Shown: piece after piece, positions 18,512-25,697 of the stretch
Position numbering within the stretch: the first letter of the stretch is position 1
Layout of the letters: every line of letters starts with the position of its first letter
Source: JBCBDX01 sp038529265
GTDB lineage: Bacteria > Pseudomonadota > Alphaproteobacteria > Rhizobiales > Rhizobiaceae
Reading direction: 5' to 3'
DNA length: 64,000 bases
Assembly (NCBI GenBank): GCA_038529265.1
Contig: JBCBDX010000005.1
Location: 176,986-240,985 of the forward strand
Notes under the pieces: model-generated
What the model saw: only the letters and a program-made list of their open reading frames with translations
Told to the model about the DNA's origin: nothing
Database searches by the model: none
Program-made: the position numbers and the translations under genes

Positions 18512-18949
18512 TTAGAATTCGATCTCAATGCCGGTGTGTTTCTGAACTTTTTGCTTCACCAAACCTTTTGCCAAAGCTCCGATAATCTCTAACGAGAAGC
18601 CGCCAGACGCCACGGCCCCCTCCTTTGTCTTGCTCCAGATTTCCGGGTCCCGAATCCTATCAAGAAACTCGTGGCCTTCCCAAGTAAGGCGCCAAACCCG
18701 AATGGTTTGATTGAATGGATTCCTTGAAGCACCGGTTTCAAACCCATCCAAAAAGCCTTTCTCCATCAATAACCTAAGGTGTTCGTTTGCGACTAGGAAC
18801 TCCTCGGAAGCCACCGAGACAGTCTCGTCACCAGAGTACATTAAATCCTTCGCCGACAATGGATCTCCCGTTTGCTTGGGGAGGCGCTCCTCAACTCTGA
18901 GCAAAAGGTCTCGTACTAAATCGTCGCACTTCTTCAATTCCACCACCAT
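18512..18949 (-). CDS. DUF2513 domain-containing protein
   Basis: A 145-residue cytoplasmic protein. The element RLTWEGHEFLDRIRDPEIWS with a following KTKEG is the signature of the DUF2513 family, a winged-helix-like domain often found in phage and accessory regions. An N-terminal Leu/Arg-rich helix and the segment LRLLMEKGFLDG fit the family. It stands alone between housekeeping genes and the dispersed repeat, so it may be an acquired gene. Function unknown. Confidence 0.78.
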   Translation of the reverse strand: MVVELKKCDDLVRDLLLRVEERLPKQTGDPLSAKDLMYSGDETVSVASEEFLVANEHLRLLMEKGFLDGFETGASRNPFNQTIRVWRLTWEGHEFLDRIRDPEIWSKTKEGAVASGGFSLEIIGALAKGLVKQKVQKHTGIEIEF

Positions 18950-19630
18950 TCATAACAGAACATAGACAAGAGGTTGATCTCGGTACACCAATCTTCAAGG
19001 CATAATCGCTGTGTGAGTTCCCTTGCTTTGAAAGTAGCTTCGTCCGCATAGCCGCCTTTTCCAATTTTCTTCATATTGCGCATAAGAGGCACAAACTTAT
19101 CGACCGCCTTTCAACCCCCCTTACCCTTGCCGCACCATTCTTCATCACAACGGCGCGTCAAACCGTCGGAAGATTGGCAGCGGAGCGGTCGGGTCTTTGG
19201 AGAGTTGCGTCCAGAGGGTCGGCTTATGCGGACTGAGCAATGCGCAGCCAGCAACGCTGCGGGCTCTTTTCGCCATTGTTGCGGACGCAGGTGCCGTAAT
19301 GATGAAGAGGGTGAAGAACGGTGGCCGAAGGCCGCGAATTGATGATATCAATTCGAGTGATGAACGCCGGAGCGCGACGCCGCGCGAAGGCTCGGGGCGG
19401 CCTCTCAGCGATTGCTGCGCAATGCGCTTGCCGGCCAACGTCGGCGCTTCGCTTGACTTGAGTGTGCCACAGATTCTCAACCCGTCACATCAAATCTCCG
19501 CGCGGGGCCTTGTTGGCCTTGCACACGAAAAGGCATTGGCGCTTTCTGAGCGCACGGCAAGGCCTCGCATTGTGAAGGTTGCTCAATTCGGCTTCAGGAC
19601 GGAGCGCGAAGGCGTTGGCCTATGCGCGGT
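18950..19630. other. Long intergenic region holding a dispersed repeat
   Basis: About 680 bp between the DUF2513 gene and the LysR gene. It contains the dispersed repeat (about 19090-19515). The flanks show no convincing gene. A 49-codon minus-strand frame (18934-19083) lacks a ribosome binding site. Confidence 0.6.
19090..19515 (-). repeat. Dispersed repeat, copy A (inverted relative to copy B)
   Basis: Its reverse complement matches about 61580-62000 over roughly 420 bp, with a stretch of over 100 bp that I read as identical, from AGCAATCGCTGAGAGG through CACCCTCTTCA. It is rich in short palindromes: CGAATTGAT-ATC-ATCAATTCG around 19335-19355, and GGCC-TTC-GGCC. Open frames cross it on both strands but change frame between the copies because of small insertions or deletions, so it is probably non-coding. 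I see no transposase. Confidence 0.85.
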
Positions 19631-20518
19631 CTACGCAAAGACGCCCATCACATGGTCAGCAACGGCCTGTGTGCATTTGCCGTGATTTTCCTTGGTGCGC
19701 ATGCGGATTTGATATTTGCCAAGGGGCGGCAGGCCGTGCTCCTCCCCCAGCGCGACGAGCGGCTCTTCCAAAAAGCCTTTTGGGAAAGGCGCCACTGCCA
19801 AATCGGCAACAATAGCCGCGCGCTGGGCCATGGTGTGCGATGTCTTGTAGGCGGTGCGATAGCTTCGGCCTTCGCTCACAAGCACATCGGTCGCCTGGCG
19901 ACACCAGGCGCATGTGTCTTCCCACATGGAAACGGGCAATGGATCACGCATATGGGCCGAACCACCTTTCACACCCGCCCAAACAAGATCTTCCTCCAAA
20001 AGGACGGTCGCACCCGGATCGGGCGTTGCATCTTGGGCGGTATAAACCATGACGTCCAACTCGCCGCGTTCAAAGCGTTTGACGAGGTGTTCGGACGATT
20101 CCACCACCACATTGACGCGAATATTCGGATGCGTGTCCGCAAAGCGCTTCAGCACCTCCGGCATAATGCGCTGACCGTAATCATCGGGCGCGCCAAGCGT
20201 AACGATCCCGGCCATATCCGGCACGATAAAGCGCGCCATCATCTCATTGGAAAGCGCGAGCATGCGCCGGGCATAGGTCAACAGGATTTCGCCATCGGGC
20301 GTCAACGATACGGAGCGCGAGTCCCGTTCAAAAACGGAGCGCTGTAATATGTCTTCCAGCTTTTTGACCTGCATTGAGATGGCCGACGGCGTTCTGAACA
20401 CACGCTCAGCAGCTTTTGAAAAGCTCTTGGTCTCGGCAATCGCAACAAAGGTACGCAGGAGATCAAGATCAACCGCGTGATTGCTGGCTGCTTGAATGGT
20501 GCTGTTGGGCGCGTTCAT
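19631..20518 (-). CDS. LysR family transcriptional regulator
   Basis: A 295-residue regulator. The N-terminal winged helix-turn-helix (DLDLLRTFVAIAETKSFSKA then FRTPSAISMQVKKLEDIL) is classic LysR. The C-terminal periplasmic-binding-like effector domain begins near IVTLGAPDDYGQRIMPEVLK. It is divergent from a DUF1127 gene, with a palindrome TCAAA-N8-TTTGA between them. Target and effector unknown; the DUF1127 gene is a candidate target. Confidence 0.93.
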   Translation of the reverse strand: MNAPNSTIQAASNHAVDLDLLRTFVAIAETKSFSKAAERVFRTPSAISMQVKKLEDILQRSVFERDSRSVSLTPDGEILLTYARRMLALSNEMMARFIVPDMAGIVTLGAPDDYGQRIMPEVLKRFADTHPNIRVNVVVESSEHLVKRFERGELDVMVYTAQDATPDPGATVLLEEDLVWAGVKGGSAHMRDPLPVSMWEDTCAWCRQATDVLVSEGRSYRTAYKTSHTMAQRAAIVADLAVAPFPKGFLEEPLVALGEEHGLPPLGKYQIRMRTKENHGKCTQAVADHVMGVFA

Positions 20519-20549
20519 GGCCTATCTTTCATTTTTTCTGAACAATACG

Positions 20550-20567
20550 TCAAATCTATTCGTTTGA
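20550..20567. promoter_or_regulatory. Candidate LysR operator (TCAAA-N8-TTTGA)
   Basis: A perfect 5-bp inverted repeat, TCAAA (20550-20554) and TTTGA (20563-20567), lies in the 105 bp divergent region between the LysR gene and the DUF1127 gene. The dyad and its location fit a LysR-type site. Inferred from position and symmetry only. Confidence 0.45.
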
Positions 20568-20623
20568 TTGAAGCATGAGATTCCATAATTGTCCACCCAT
20601 CGGCATTGAAAAGGAGAAACCCG

Positions 20624-20920
20624 ATGGCACATCTTGATTATTCGCAGCGGTTTGAAGAGGGTCGCCTATCTGCCCTGTTCTCCGCATTTATCCGGCTATC
20701 ACATGATTGGTGGCGGGCTCGCGCGGCACGCCAGACCGCATTGGCACGGCAGTGGGAAGACCGTCAGGCCTTTAAAACTCTGCTCGGCAAAGAGGATTGG
20801 GTGTTGAGCGACATGGGCGTTCATCGCGGTGATGTGGAGTTCTTGGCGGGTCAGCCCTTGCACGTAAATGCCGCCAAAGAACTTGAAAAACTTCGCGCGC
20901 ATTCCATGCAGGGGCGATAA
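20624..20920 (+). CDS. DUF1127 domain-containing protein
   Basis: A 98-residue protein with a basic central segment (WWRARAARQTALARQWEDRQ) and the DUF1127-type motif WVLSDMGVHRGDVEFL near residue 65. DUF1127 (YjiS-like) proteins are small, Arg-rich alphaproteobacterial proteins; some bind RNA or affect phosphate and carbon metabolism. AAAGGAGAAACCCG precedes ATG 20624, which I prefer over the upstream in-frame start at 20606. Divergent from the LysR regulator. Confidence 0.85.
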   Translation: MAHLDYSQRFEEGRLSALFSAFIRLSHDWWRARAARQTALARQWEDRQAFKTLLGKEDWVLSDMGVHRGDVEFLAGQPLHVNAAKELEKLRAHSMQGR

Positions 20921-20930
20921 GATTGACCCA

Positions 20931-21812
20931 TCACTTCAACCAGTCGACGCGATACAGGTCGCGTCGGCGATCGGCCAGATTTCTGACTGAACCTTTCGCG
21001 CGCGCTTCAATCAATGTCGCCATGTCGAGATCAGCGAAAATCATTTGCTCAACCTGCGGCTCCGCTTGCGCTGCGACGCCGTCGCGCGCAAATCCATGAT
21101 CGTTGGGTGTCAGGATGACGCTTTGCGCATAAGCCATTTCCAGATTGGCCACGTTGGTGATATTGCCCACGAAGCCCGATGTGACGACATAAAACTGGTT
21201 CTCAATTGCGCGCGCGTGACAGCAATAGGTCACACGAAGATGGCCCGCTCGTGTATCGGTCAAATAGGGCACAAACAAAATGCTGATCTCGCTTGGATCG
21301 ATCAGCCGGCGCGAAAGTTCCGGGAACTCACTGTCATAGCAGATCAACAAGCCGATGGGGCCGCAATCCGTTTCGATCGGCGCAATTCCATCACCGCCAG
21401 CTATTCCCCAGACATCGCGTTCGTCCGGTGTTGGATGGATCTTGGTGACGGCTTCGATCCCACCACCGCGATGTGCAAAGAAGCTGACATTGTGCGCCGT
21501 TCCGTCATCAAAGCGGCCGGCATGCGAGCCGCCAATTATATTGAGGCCGAACTTCACCGCAGACTTGGCCAGCCAATCCTTCCATGCATCGGTATATCCT
21601 GTGAGAACGTCGACGGCTTTGTCGGCAGGCACCATCTCTGGTTCACATGCCAACAGTGGCAGTGTGATGTGTTCAGGAAAACAGACAAAGTCAGCACCAT
21701 ACTCGCTGGCCACACGGACAAAATGCTCAAGGCGATTAAAATAGCTCGCAGATGAACTGGGCGTTTCCAACGCCATCTGAACTGAAGCAATGCGGACTCT
21801 TTGTTTTGGCAT
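20931..21812 (-). CDS. Carbon-nitrogen hydrolase (nitrilase superfamily amidase)
   Basis: A 293-residue enzyme with the Glu-Lys-Cys triad of the nitrilase fold: Glu in FVCFPEHITLP, Lys in AVTKIHPTPDERD, Cys in GLLICYDSEFPELSR. The family hydrolyses amides such as N-carbamoyl amines or omega-amides in the cytosol; the substrate is not clear. ATG 21812 is chosen; the frame is open to a TTG at 21839 but the family begins at RVRIASVQM. Upstream lies the terminator of the BMP-type gene. Confidence 0.88.
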   Translation of the reverse strand: MPKQRVRIASVQMALETPSSSASYFNRLEHFVRVASEYGADFVCFPEHITLPLLACEPEMVPADKAVDVLTGYTDAWKDWLAKSAVKFGLNIIGGSHAGRFDDGTAHNVSFFAHRGGGIEAVTKIHPTPDERDVWGIAGGDGIAPIETDCGPIGLLICYDSEFPELSRRLIDPSEISILFVPYLTDTRAGHLRVTYCCHARAIENQFYVVTSGFVGNITNVANLEMAYAQSVILTPNDHGFARDGVAAQAEPQVEQMIFADLDMATLIEARAKGSVRNLADRRRDLYRVDWLK

Positions 21813-21837
21813 GATGGAGGCTCTTGAATCCGAAAAC

Positions 21838-21867
21838 AAAAAAGCTGCCGGTAAAACACCGACAGCT
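21838..21867 (-). terminator. Rho-independent terminator of the BMP-type binding protein gene
   Basis: Read on the minus strand, AGCTGTCGGT and ACCGGCAGCT pair (one internal mismatch) around a short loop, followed by six T. It starts about 28 bp after the stop codon of the BMP-type gene and separates it from the nitrilase gene. Confidence 0.8.
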
Positions 21868-21895
21868 CATCATCATAATGCTTTGAAACTGCTGA

Positions 21896-22885
21896 TCAGT
21901 AAGGGCAATTATTGTCGCTCATATAGTCGTGAACAACGATATCACCCGAAATGATCTTCGCACGCGCATCTTCAACGGCTGCAAGCATTTCTTCAGAAAC
22001 GAGGTCTTTGTTGTTGTCGTCCAGCGCAATATCCACGCCGCCTTCTGCAACACCAAGCACGTTAAATCCGAAAGCAAAGTCACCATCAGCCATGCCGTCT
22101 TTCATGGCATTGAAAACAGCGACATCAACGCGCTTCAGCATGGATGTCAAAACAGAACCTGGCTGCAAGCCATTCTGGTTTGAGTCAACGCCGATGGACA
22201 GTTTGCCAGCATCGGCGGCTGCCTGAAGCACGCCAACGCCTGTTCCGCCAGCCGCCGCAAATACTACGTCAGCACCCTGCGCAATTTGAGCGTTGGTGAT
22301 TTCGCCGCCCTTGACCGGATCATTCCACGCAGCAGGTGTATCGCCCGTGAAGTTTTCAATGAATGTTGCATCCGGGTTGGTGGCTACGACGCCGCCCTTA
22401 TAGCCGCATGAGAAACGTGAAATCAGCGGAATGGACATGCCGCCAACGAAACCAACGGTGCCGGTTTCAGAAGCTTTGGCCGCCATGATACCGACGAGGT
22501 AAGAACCCTCTTGCTCCTTGAATACTACAGAACGGACGTTTGGCTGTTCAACGACCATGTCGATGATAACAAACTCAGTCTCCGGAAATTCCTGCGAAAC
22601 TGTTTCGACCGCTTGTGCGGCGGAAAAACCGGCGATGATGACGGGCGAGTGTCCACGCTCGGCAAAGCGACGCAATGCCTGTTCGCGCTGTGCTTCGTTT
22701 TGGATTTCAAACTCGACATATTCAACACCCGTTTCTTCCTTGAACATCTCTGCGCCATTGAACGCAGCTTCATTAAAGGACTTGTCGAACTTGCCGCCCA
22801 AATCATACACGATCGCCGGTGTTTCGGCGTGTGCGGTTACGGTCATTGCAGTTGCGGCCAAAAGGCCAAGAGCAAAGCGCTTCAT
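21896..22885 (-). CDS. BMP family ABC transporter substrate-binding protein
   Basis: A 329-residue periplasmic binding protein of the PnrA/BmpA (purine nucleoside) family. It has a signal peptide (KRFALGLLAATAMTVTAHAE), AIVYDLGGKFDKSFNEAAFN at the mature start, and AAGGTGVGVLQAAADAG and GVDSNQNGLQPGSVLTSMLK, all typical. There is no lipobox Cys, as expected for a soluble Gram-negative form. No permease or ATPase is adjacent. The matching BMP-type ATPase and permeases sit at 43.4-48 kb without such a binding protein, so this may serve them. ATG 22885 chosen from the signal peptide. Confidence 0.93.
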   Translation of the reverse strand: MKRFALGLLAATAMTVTAHAETPAIVYDLGGKFDKSFNEAAFNGAEMFKEETGVEYVEFEIQNEAQREQALRRFAERGHSPVIIAGFSAAQAVETVSQEFPETEFVIIDMVVEQPNVRSVVFKEQEGSYLVGIMAAKASETGTVGFVGGMSIPLISRFSCGYKGGVVATNPDATFIENFTGDTPAAWNDPVKGGEITNAQIAQGADVVFAAAGGTGVGVLQAAADAGKLSIGVDSNQNGLQPGSVLTSMLKRVDVAVFNAMKDGMADGDFAFGFNVLGVAEGGVDIALDDNNKDLVSEEMLAAVEDARAKIISGDIVVHDYMSDNNCPY

Positions 22886-23025
22886 GCTTATTTCCCTGTC
22901 TGTGTTACCATTACTCAAGGCTGCACATACCTGCCCAGCCCAAGCGGAAACCCCGCTTTGGCCAGACAGTGGCACGGTAAAACGTGAAATGCGAGCCTAA
23001 AGTTATAGCGCCCTATTGCTGCGCA

Positions 23026-23700
23026 TCAGGCTTGGCTGGCTGCTTTTTGCGCCTGTGGTATTGGGCAGGAAACACCGGTGCCTTGAAGACCGCAATAACC
23101 ACCCGGGTTCTTGGACAGATATTGCTGATGGTAGTCTTCCGCAAAATAGCAGCTGTCCAATGGTTTGATCTCAGTGGTCACCGAACCGCGACCTGATGAC
23201 TTTAAGGCTTTTGCGTAATCATCGCGGACCATCTTGACCACCGCGAGCTGCTCGTCAGTCGTGGTATAAATGGCCGACCGATAGACGGTTCCAACATCAT
23301 TGCCCTGCCGCATTCCTTGGGTGGGGTCATGTTCTTCAAAGAAGATACGAAGTAATTCACCGAGCGAAACGCTTTCAGGATCATAAACGACCATCACAAC
23401 TTCTGCGTGGCCCGTCTGGCCGGTACAGGTCTCGCGATAGGTTGGGTTCTTGGTGTAACCGCCCGCATAGCCGACCGCTGTCACATGAACGCCTGGCGTT
23501 TGCCAAAACAAACGCTCAGCACCCCAAAAGCAACCCATGCCAAAATAGATGGTCTCGAAGCCTTCAGGATAAGGGCCACGAACGCTTTCACCGTTCACAT
23601 GATGGTGCTGAGCGATTTCCAGTGCCTCGTCGCGCCCGGGTAAAGCCTTTTCCGCGCTGACCATATTGGTTTTGTTGGCAAGCATCTTTGTCAAAAACAT
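23026..23700 (-). CDS. msrA: Peptide-methionine (S)-S-oxide reductase MsrA
   Basis: Repairs oxidised methionine, reducing the S epimer of methionine sulfoxide with thioredoxin. The catalytic motif GMGCFWGAERLF (around residue 54) and the conserved GHAEVVMVVYDP, EEHDPTQGMRQGNDVGTQYR-like stretch (here GTVYRSAIY) are visible. The C-terminal GGYCGLQGTGVSC holds the resolving cysteine(s). At 224 residues it is slightly long owing to an N-terminal extension before the catalytic domain, which starts near ETIYFGMG. Confidence 0.95.
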   Translation of the reverse strand: MFLTKMLANKTNMVSAEKALPGRDEALEIAQHHHVNGESVRGPYPEGFETIYFGMGCFWGAERLFWQTPGVHVTAVGYAGGYTKNPTYRETCTGQTGHAEVVMVVYDPESVSLGELLRIFFEEHDPTQGMRQGNDVGTVYRSAIYTTTDEQLAVVKMVRDDYAKALKSSGRGSVTTEIKPLDSCYFAEDYHQQYLSKNPGGYCGLQGTGVSCPIPQAQKAASQA

Positions 23701-23727
23701 TGGCGTCTCCCAAAATAGTAAGCTGCC

Positions 23728-24048
23728 TTACGATACCATGAAACGACCGCGACGACGTTTGGGCCGATATCCCAGCGCATAAAATAAGGCAGCAATCGTT
23801 CCGACTACCAACCAAGTGGGTAGTTGCAGCACGGTCACAAGGACTGGATCGTTCAACATAGGGTGAAGATTGTTGATCGCTCTTGCCCAAATGTCAGCGA
23901 GGTCAGGTTGGATCAGAGCCATTGTTTCAGAAAGCGGCGTGAAGACGAACGCGGAAGCGCCGACGGAGCGCGCAGAGTCCACCACAGCAAAAACGCATGC
24001 CAAAGCAAAAAGAAGCATCGCGAGCAATCGGAATAGAAAACGGATCAT
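23728..24048 (-). CDS. Small two-helix membrane protein (alphaproteobacterial conserved type)
   Basis: A 106-residue protein with two hydrophobic segments, IRFLFRLLAMLLFALACVFA near the start and LPTWLVVGTIAALFYALGYR near the end, then a basic tail KRRRGRF. It resembles small conserved proteins of Hyphomicrobiales that are often automatically named 'PetM family'; that name has no functional support here. Its ATG overlaps the TGA of a short upstream frame (ATGA), suggesting coupling. Function unknown. Confidence 0.72.
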   Translation of the reverse strand: MIRFLFRLLAMLLFALACVFAVVDSARSVGASAFVFTPLSETMALIQPDLADIWARAINNLHPMLNDPVLVTVLQLPTWLVVGTIAALFYALGYRPKRRRGRFMVS

Positions 24049-24194
24049 AAACGCCTCTGCGGTTCACCGCGCTTCAATAACTTGCAGCCATCAACCACAC
24101 AATGGGCTTTGTCCGGGTCGACCGCGACAAGCGGGTTGATCAGGCGGCAAACACCGTTTAACAGCAGCGCACTGCGGCGATCATACTGCAGCAA
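24045..24194 (-). CDS. Short uncharacterised ORF coupled to the downstream membrane gene
   Basis: A 49-codon frame from TTG 24194 encodes a peptide with LLNGVCRLINPLVAVDPDKA and CVVDGCKLLKRGEPQRR. Its stop overlaps the start of the membrane protein gene as ATGA. The composition looks protein-like. However, there is no clear ribosome binding site, and the start lies only 4 bp from the tRNA-Ser gene on the other strand. It could be the C-terminal remnant of a larger gene broken at the tRNA locus. Confidence 0.35.
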   Translation of the reverse strand: MLQYDRRSALLLNGVCRLINPLVAVDPDKAHCVVDGCKLLKRGEPQRRL

Positions 24195-24197
24195 AGT

Positions 24198-24287
24198 GGA
24201 CAGGTGGCCGAGTGGTTGAAGGCGCACGCCTGGAACGCGTGTAGGCGGGAAACCGTCTCCAGGGTTCGAATCCCTGTCTGTCCGCCA
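24198..24287 (+). tRNA. tRNA-Ser (anticodon GGA)
   Basis: A class II tRNA of 90 nt including the encoded CCA. The acceptor strand GGACAGG pairs with TCTGTCC before the discriminator G. The D-arm holds GGCCGAGTGGTTGAAGGC. The anticodon loop CTGGAAC is closed by CACGC/GCGTG with GGA at 24232-24234. A long variable arm and the T-arm AGGGTTCGAATCCCT complete it. Confidence 0.97.
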
Positions 24288-24324
24288 TAGCAATTTCACG
24301 CAGTGAAAATGCGGAAAGAGCAGC

Positions 24325-24354
24325 AGGCGAATGCGAAGCAATCGCCGAGTGCGA
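24325..24354 (+). repeat. Short fragment related to the dispersed repeat
   Basis: GCGAATGCGAAGCAATCGCC then GAG closely resembles the part GCGTATTGCAAAGCAATCGC then TGAG of copy B and its counterpart in copy A. It lies just after tRNA-Ser. The match is short, so this is a suggestion that pieces of the repeat family are spread in the genome. Confidence 0.4.
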
Positions 24355-24366
24355 CCCAACACAGTT

Positions 24367-24392
24367 AGAGTTCGCACTCTCTAGGTCCGCCA
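24367..24392 (+). other. tRNA 3'-end-like sequence downstream of tRNA-Ser
   Basis: AGAG-TTCGCA-CTCT resembles a T-arm and is followed by an acceptor-like strand ending GTCCGCCA. The last nine bases including the following T (GTCCGCCAT) match the end of tRNA-Ser about 105 bp upstream. No matching 5' acceptor half is present, so it is not a full tRNA. It may be an integration-site scar or a tRNA fragment. Confidence 0.45.
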
Positions 24393-24456
24393 TTTGCATA
24401 AAGCAGTAAGACCTCGGGCATGTCCTAATTGGTGATGGTTACGCCCGGGCGTTGCC

Positions 24457-25686
24457 TCAGCGGCTTGAAACCGACGCCTGGTATGTATCGAGCGCTGCTA
24501 TCAGCGTCTTTCCGGTCGCAACATCGTTTCTTGCACAGAACTCAGACCAGATTACCCCATACGGCAGGTCTTTCAGCTCTTCGGTCATCGCCAGTCTGGC
24601 GGTGAAATCAAGCGCATCTTCTGCCTGGCGCAAGCGCCTCCAGGGTTTCAGCAACGCTTGTAGCAAAGCTTTTTGCATGTTTCGCGTGCCAATCACCCAA
24701 GCAGCGGTTCGACTGATCGTGGCATCGAAAAAATCAAGTCCGATGTAGGTGCGTGCCAAAAGGTCAGCGCTGACCAGTTCCTGCGCCATCGCGAGAATGT
24801 CATCATTCAATAAAATGACATGGTCACTATCCCAGCGCATTGGCCGCGAAACGTGCAGCAATATCTCAGGAAGTGACAGCGCAACGGCGCTTAGCTTGTC
24901 AGCAACACTCTCCGTTGGATGGAAGTGCCCCATGTCGAGACAAAGAAGCGTCTTGTTGCGGATCGCATAGCCCAAGTAGAATTCATGGCTGCCGACAGTA
25001 CAGGCCTCCACGCCGATACCGAAGAGCTTTGACTCAACGGCATCATGCATATGCGTTTTCCTGTCAGCGAGAATTTCATTGAGGGAAGCTTCCAAACGCG
25101 TCCGCGCGGCCATGCGATCGACCGGAATATCCTTGTAACCGTCGGGCACCCATATGTTGTTGATGCAGGGCGAATGGAGCGCTCCGCCCATTTGGGAAGC
25201 GATCTCACGGGTTCGCTTGCCATGTTCAATCCAAAAATCGCGGATGCCTTGGTCGGGATGTGAAAGCGTCAGATTATCATCTGCCTTTGAGTGGGCAAAA
25301 AATGTCGGGTTGAAATCCAACCCGATACCGATATCCCGGGCCCAATCAACCCATGGCTCAAAGTGACGAAACTCGATTGCGTCGCGATCCGGCGTTTCAT
25401 CAGTGTCCATGTACATCGCGTGCAGATTGAGACGATGGTTGCCCGGGATTTGCGCGTACGCAAATTCCAGATCGTCGCGCAATTCGTCAGGGTTTCGCGC
25501 GCGGCCCGGATGATTGCCGGTCGCTTGAATGCCGCCGCCTGAGCTGCCTGTCTTTTTCTCAAAGCCGGTTACATCATCGCCCTGCCAGCAGTGGACAGAA
25601 ATGGAAATATCTTGAAGCTGCCGGATGGCAGCTTCCGTATCGACTTCCCACTCGGCAAATTGCGCTTTGGCGCTTTCATAACTCAT
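24457..25686 (-). CDS. rhaI: L-rhamnose isomerase (rhizobial type)
   Basis: A 409-residue cytosolic enzyme converting L-rhamnose to L-rhamnulose. The N-terminus has SVHCWQGDDVTGFE and GGGIQATGNHPGRARNPDEL, the family signature. Metal/substrate residues of the TIM barrel are seen in GVEACTVGSHEFYLGYAI, CLDMGHFHPTE and LLHVSRPMRWDSDHV. It follows the aldolase/dehydrogenase gene by 11 bp on the same strand, forming rhaD-rhaI divergent from the transport operon, the arrangement of Rhizobium leguminosarum. Confidence 0.95.
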   Translation of the reverse strand: MSYESAKAQFAEWEVDTEAAIRQLQDISISVHCWQGDDVTGFEKKTGSSGGGIQATGNHPGRARNPDELRDDLEFAYAQIPGNHRLNLHAMYMDTDETPDRDAIEFRHFEPWVDWARDIGIGLDFNPTFFAHSKADDNLTLSHPDQGIRDFWIEHGKRTREIASQMGGALHSPCINNIWVPDGYKDIPVDRMAARTRLEASLNEILADRKTHMHDAVESKLFGIGVEACTVGSHEFYLGYAIRNKTLLCLDMGHFHPTESVADKLSAVALSLPEILLHVSRPMRWDSDHVILLNDDILAMAQELVSADLLARTYIGLDFFDATISRTAAWVIGTRNMQKALLQALLKPWRRLRQAEDALDFTARLAMTEELKDLPYGVIWSEFCARNDVATGKTLIAALDTYQASVSSR

Positions 25687-25697
25687 GGCCCGGATCC

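Noticed and set aside
18934..19083. 49-codon minus-strand frame before the DUF2513 gene
   Set aside because: No ribosome binding site, overlap with the DUF2513 start, start codon close to the repeat boundary, and no recognisable sequence.
19145..19480. Open frames across repeat copy A (and the matching frames in copy B, 61500-61860)
   Set aside because: They share a 35-residue stretch, but the frames break differently in the two copies because of indels, and the shared DNA is palindrome-rich. A non-coding element is more likely.
22886..23025. Riboswitch upstream of the BMP-type binding protein gene
   Set aside because: The leader has some GC-rich pairing, but I could not match it to a known purine or other riboswitch core.
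24293..24311. Hairpin TTTCAC-GCA-GTGAAA after tRNA-Ser as a terminator
   Set aside because: The stem is short and AT-rich and there is no T-run after it.
24320..24393. A second complete tRNA gene downstream of tRNA-Ser
   Set aside because: Only a T-arm and 3' acceptor-like strand are present; no matching 5' acceptor, D-arm or anticodon arm could be found.
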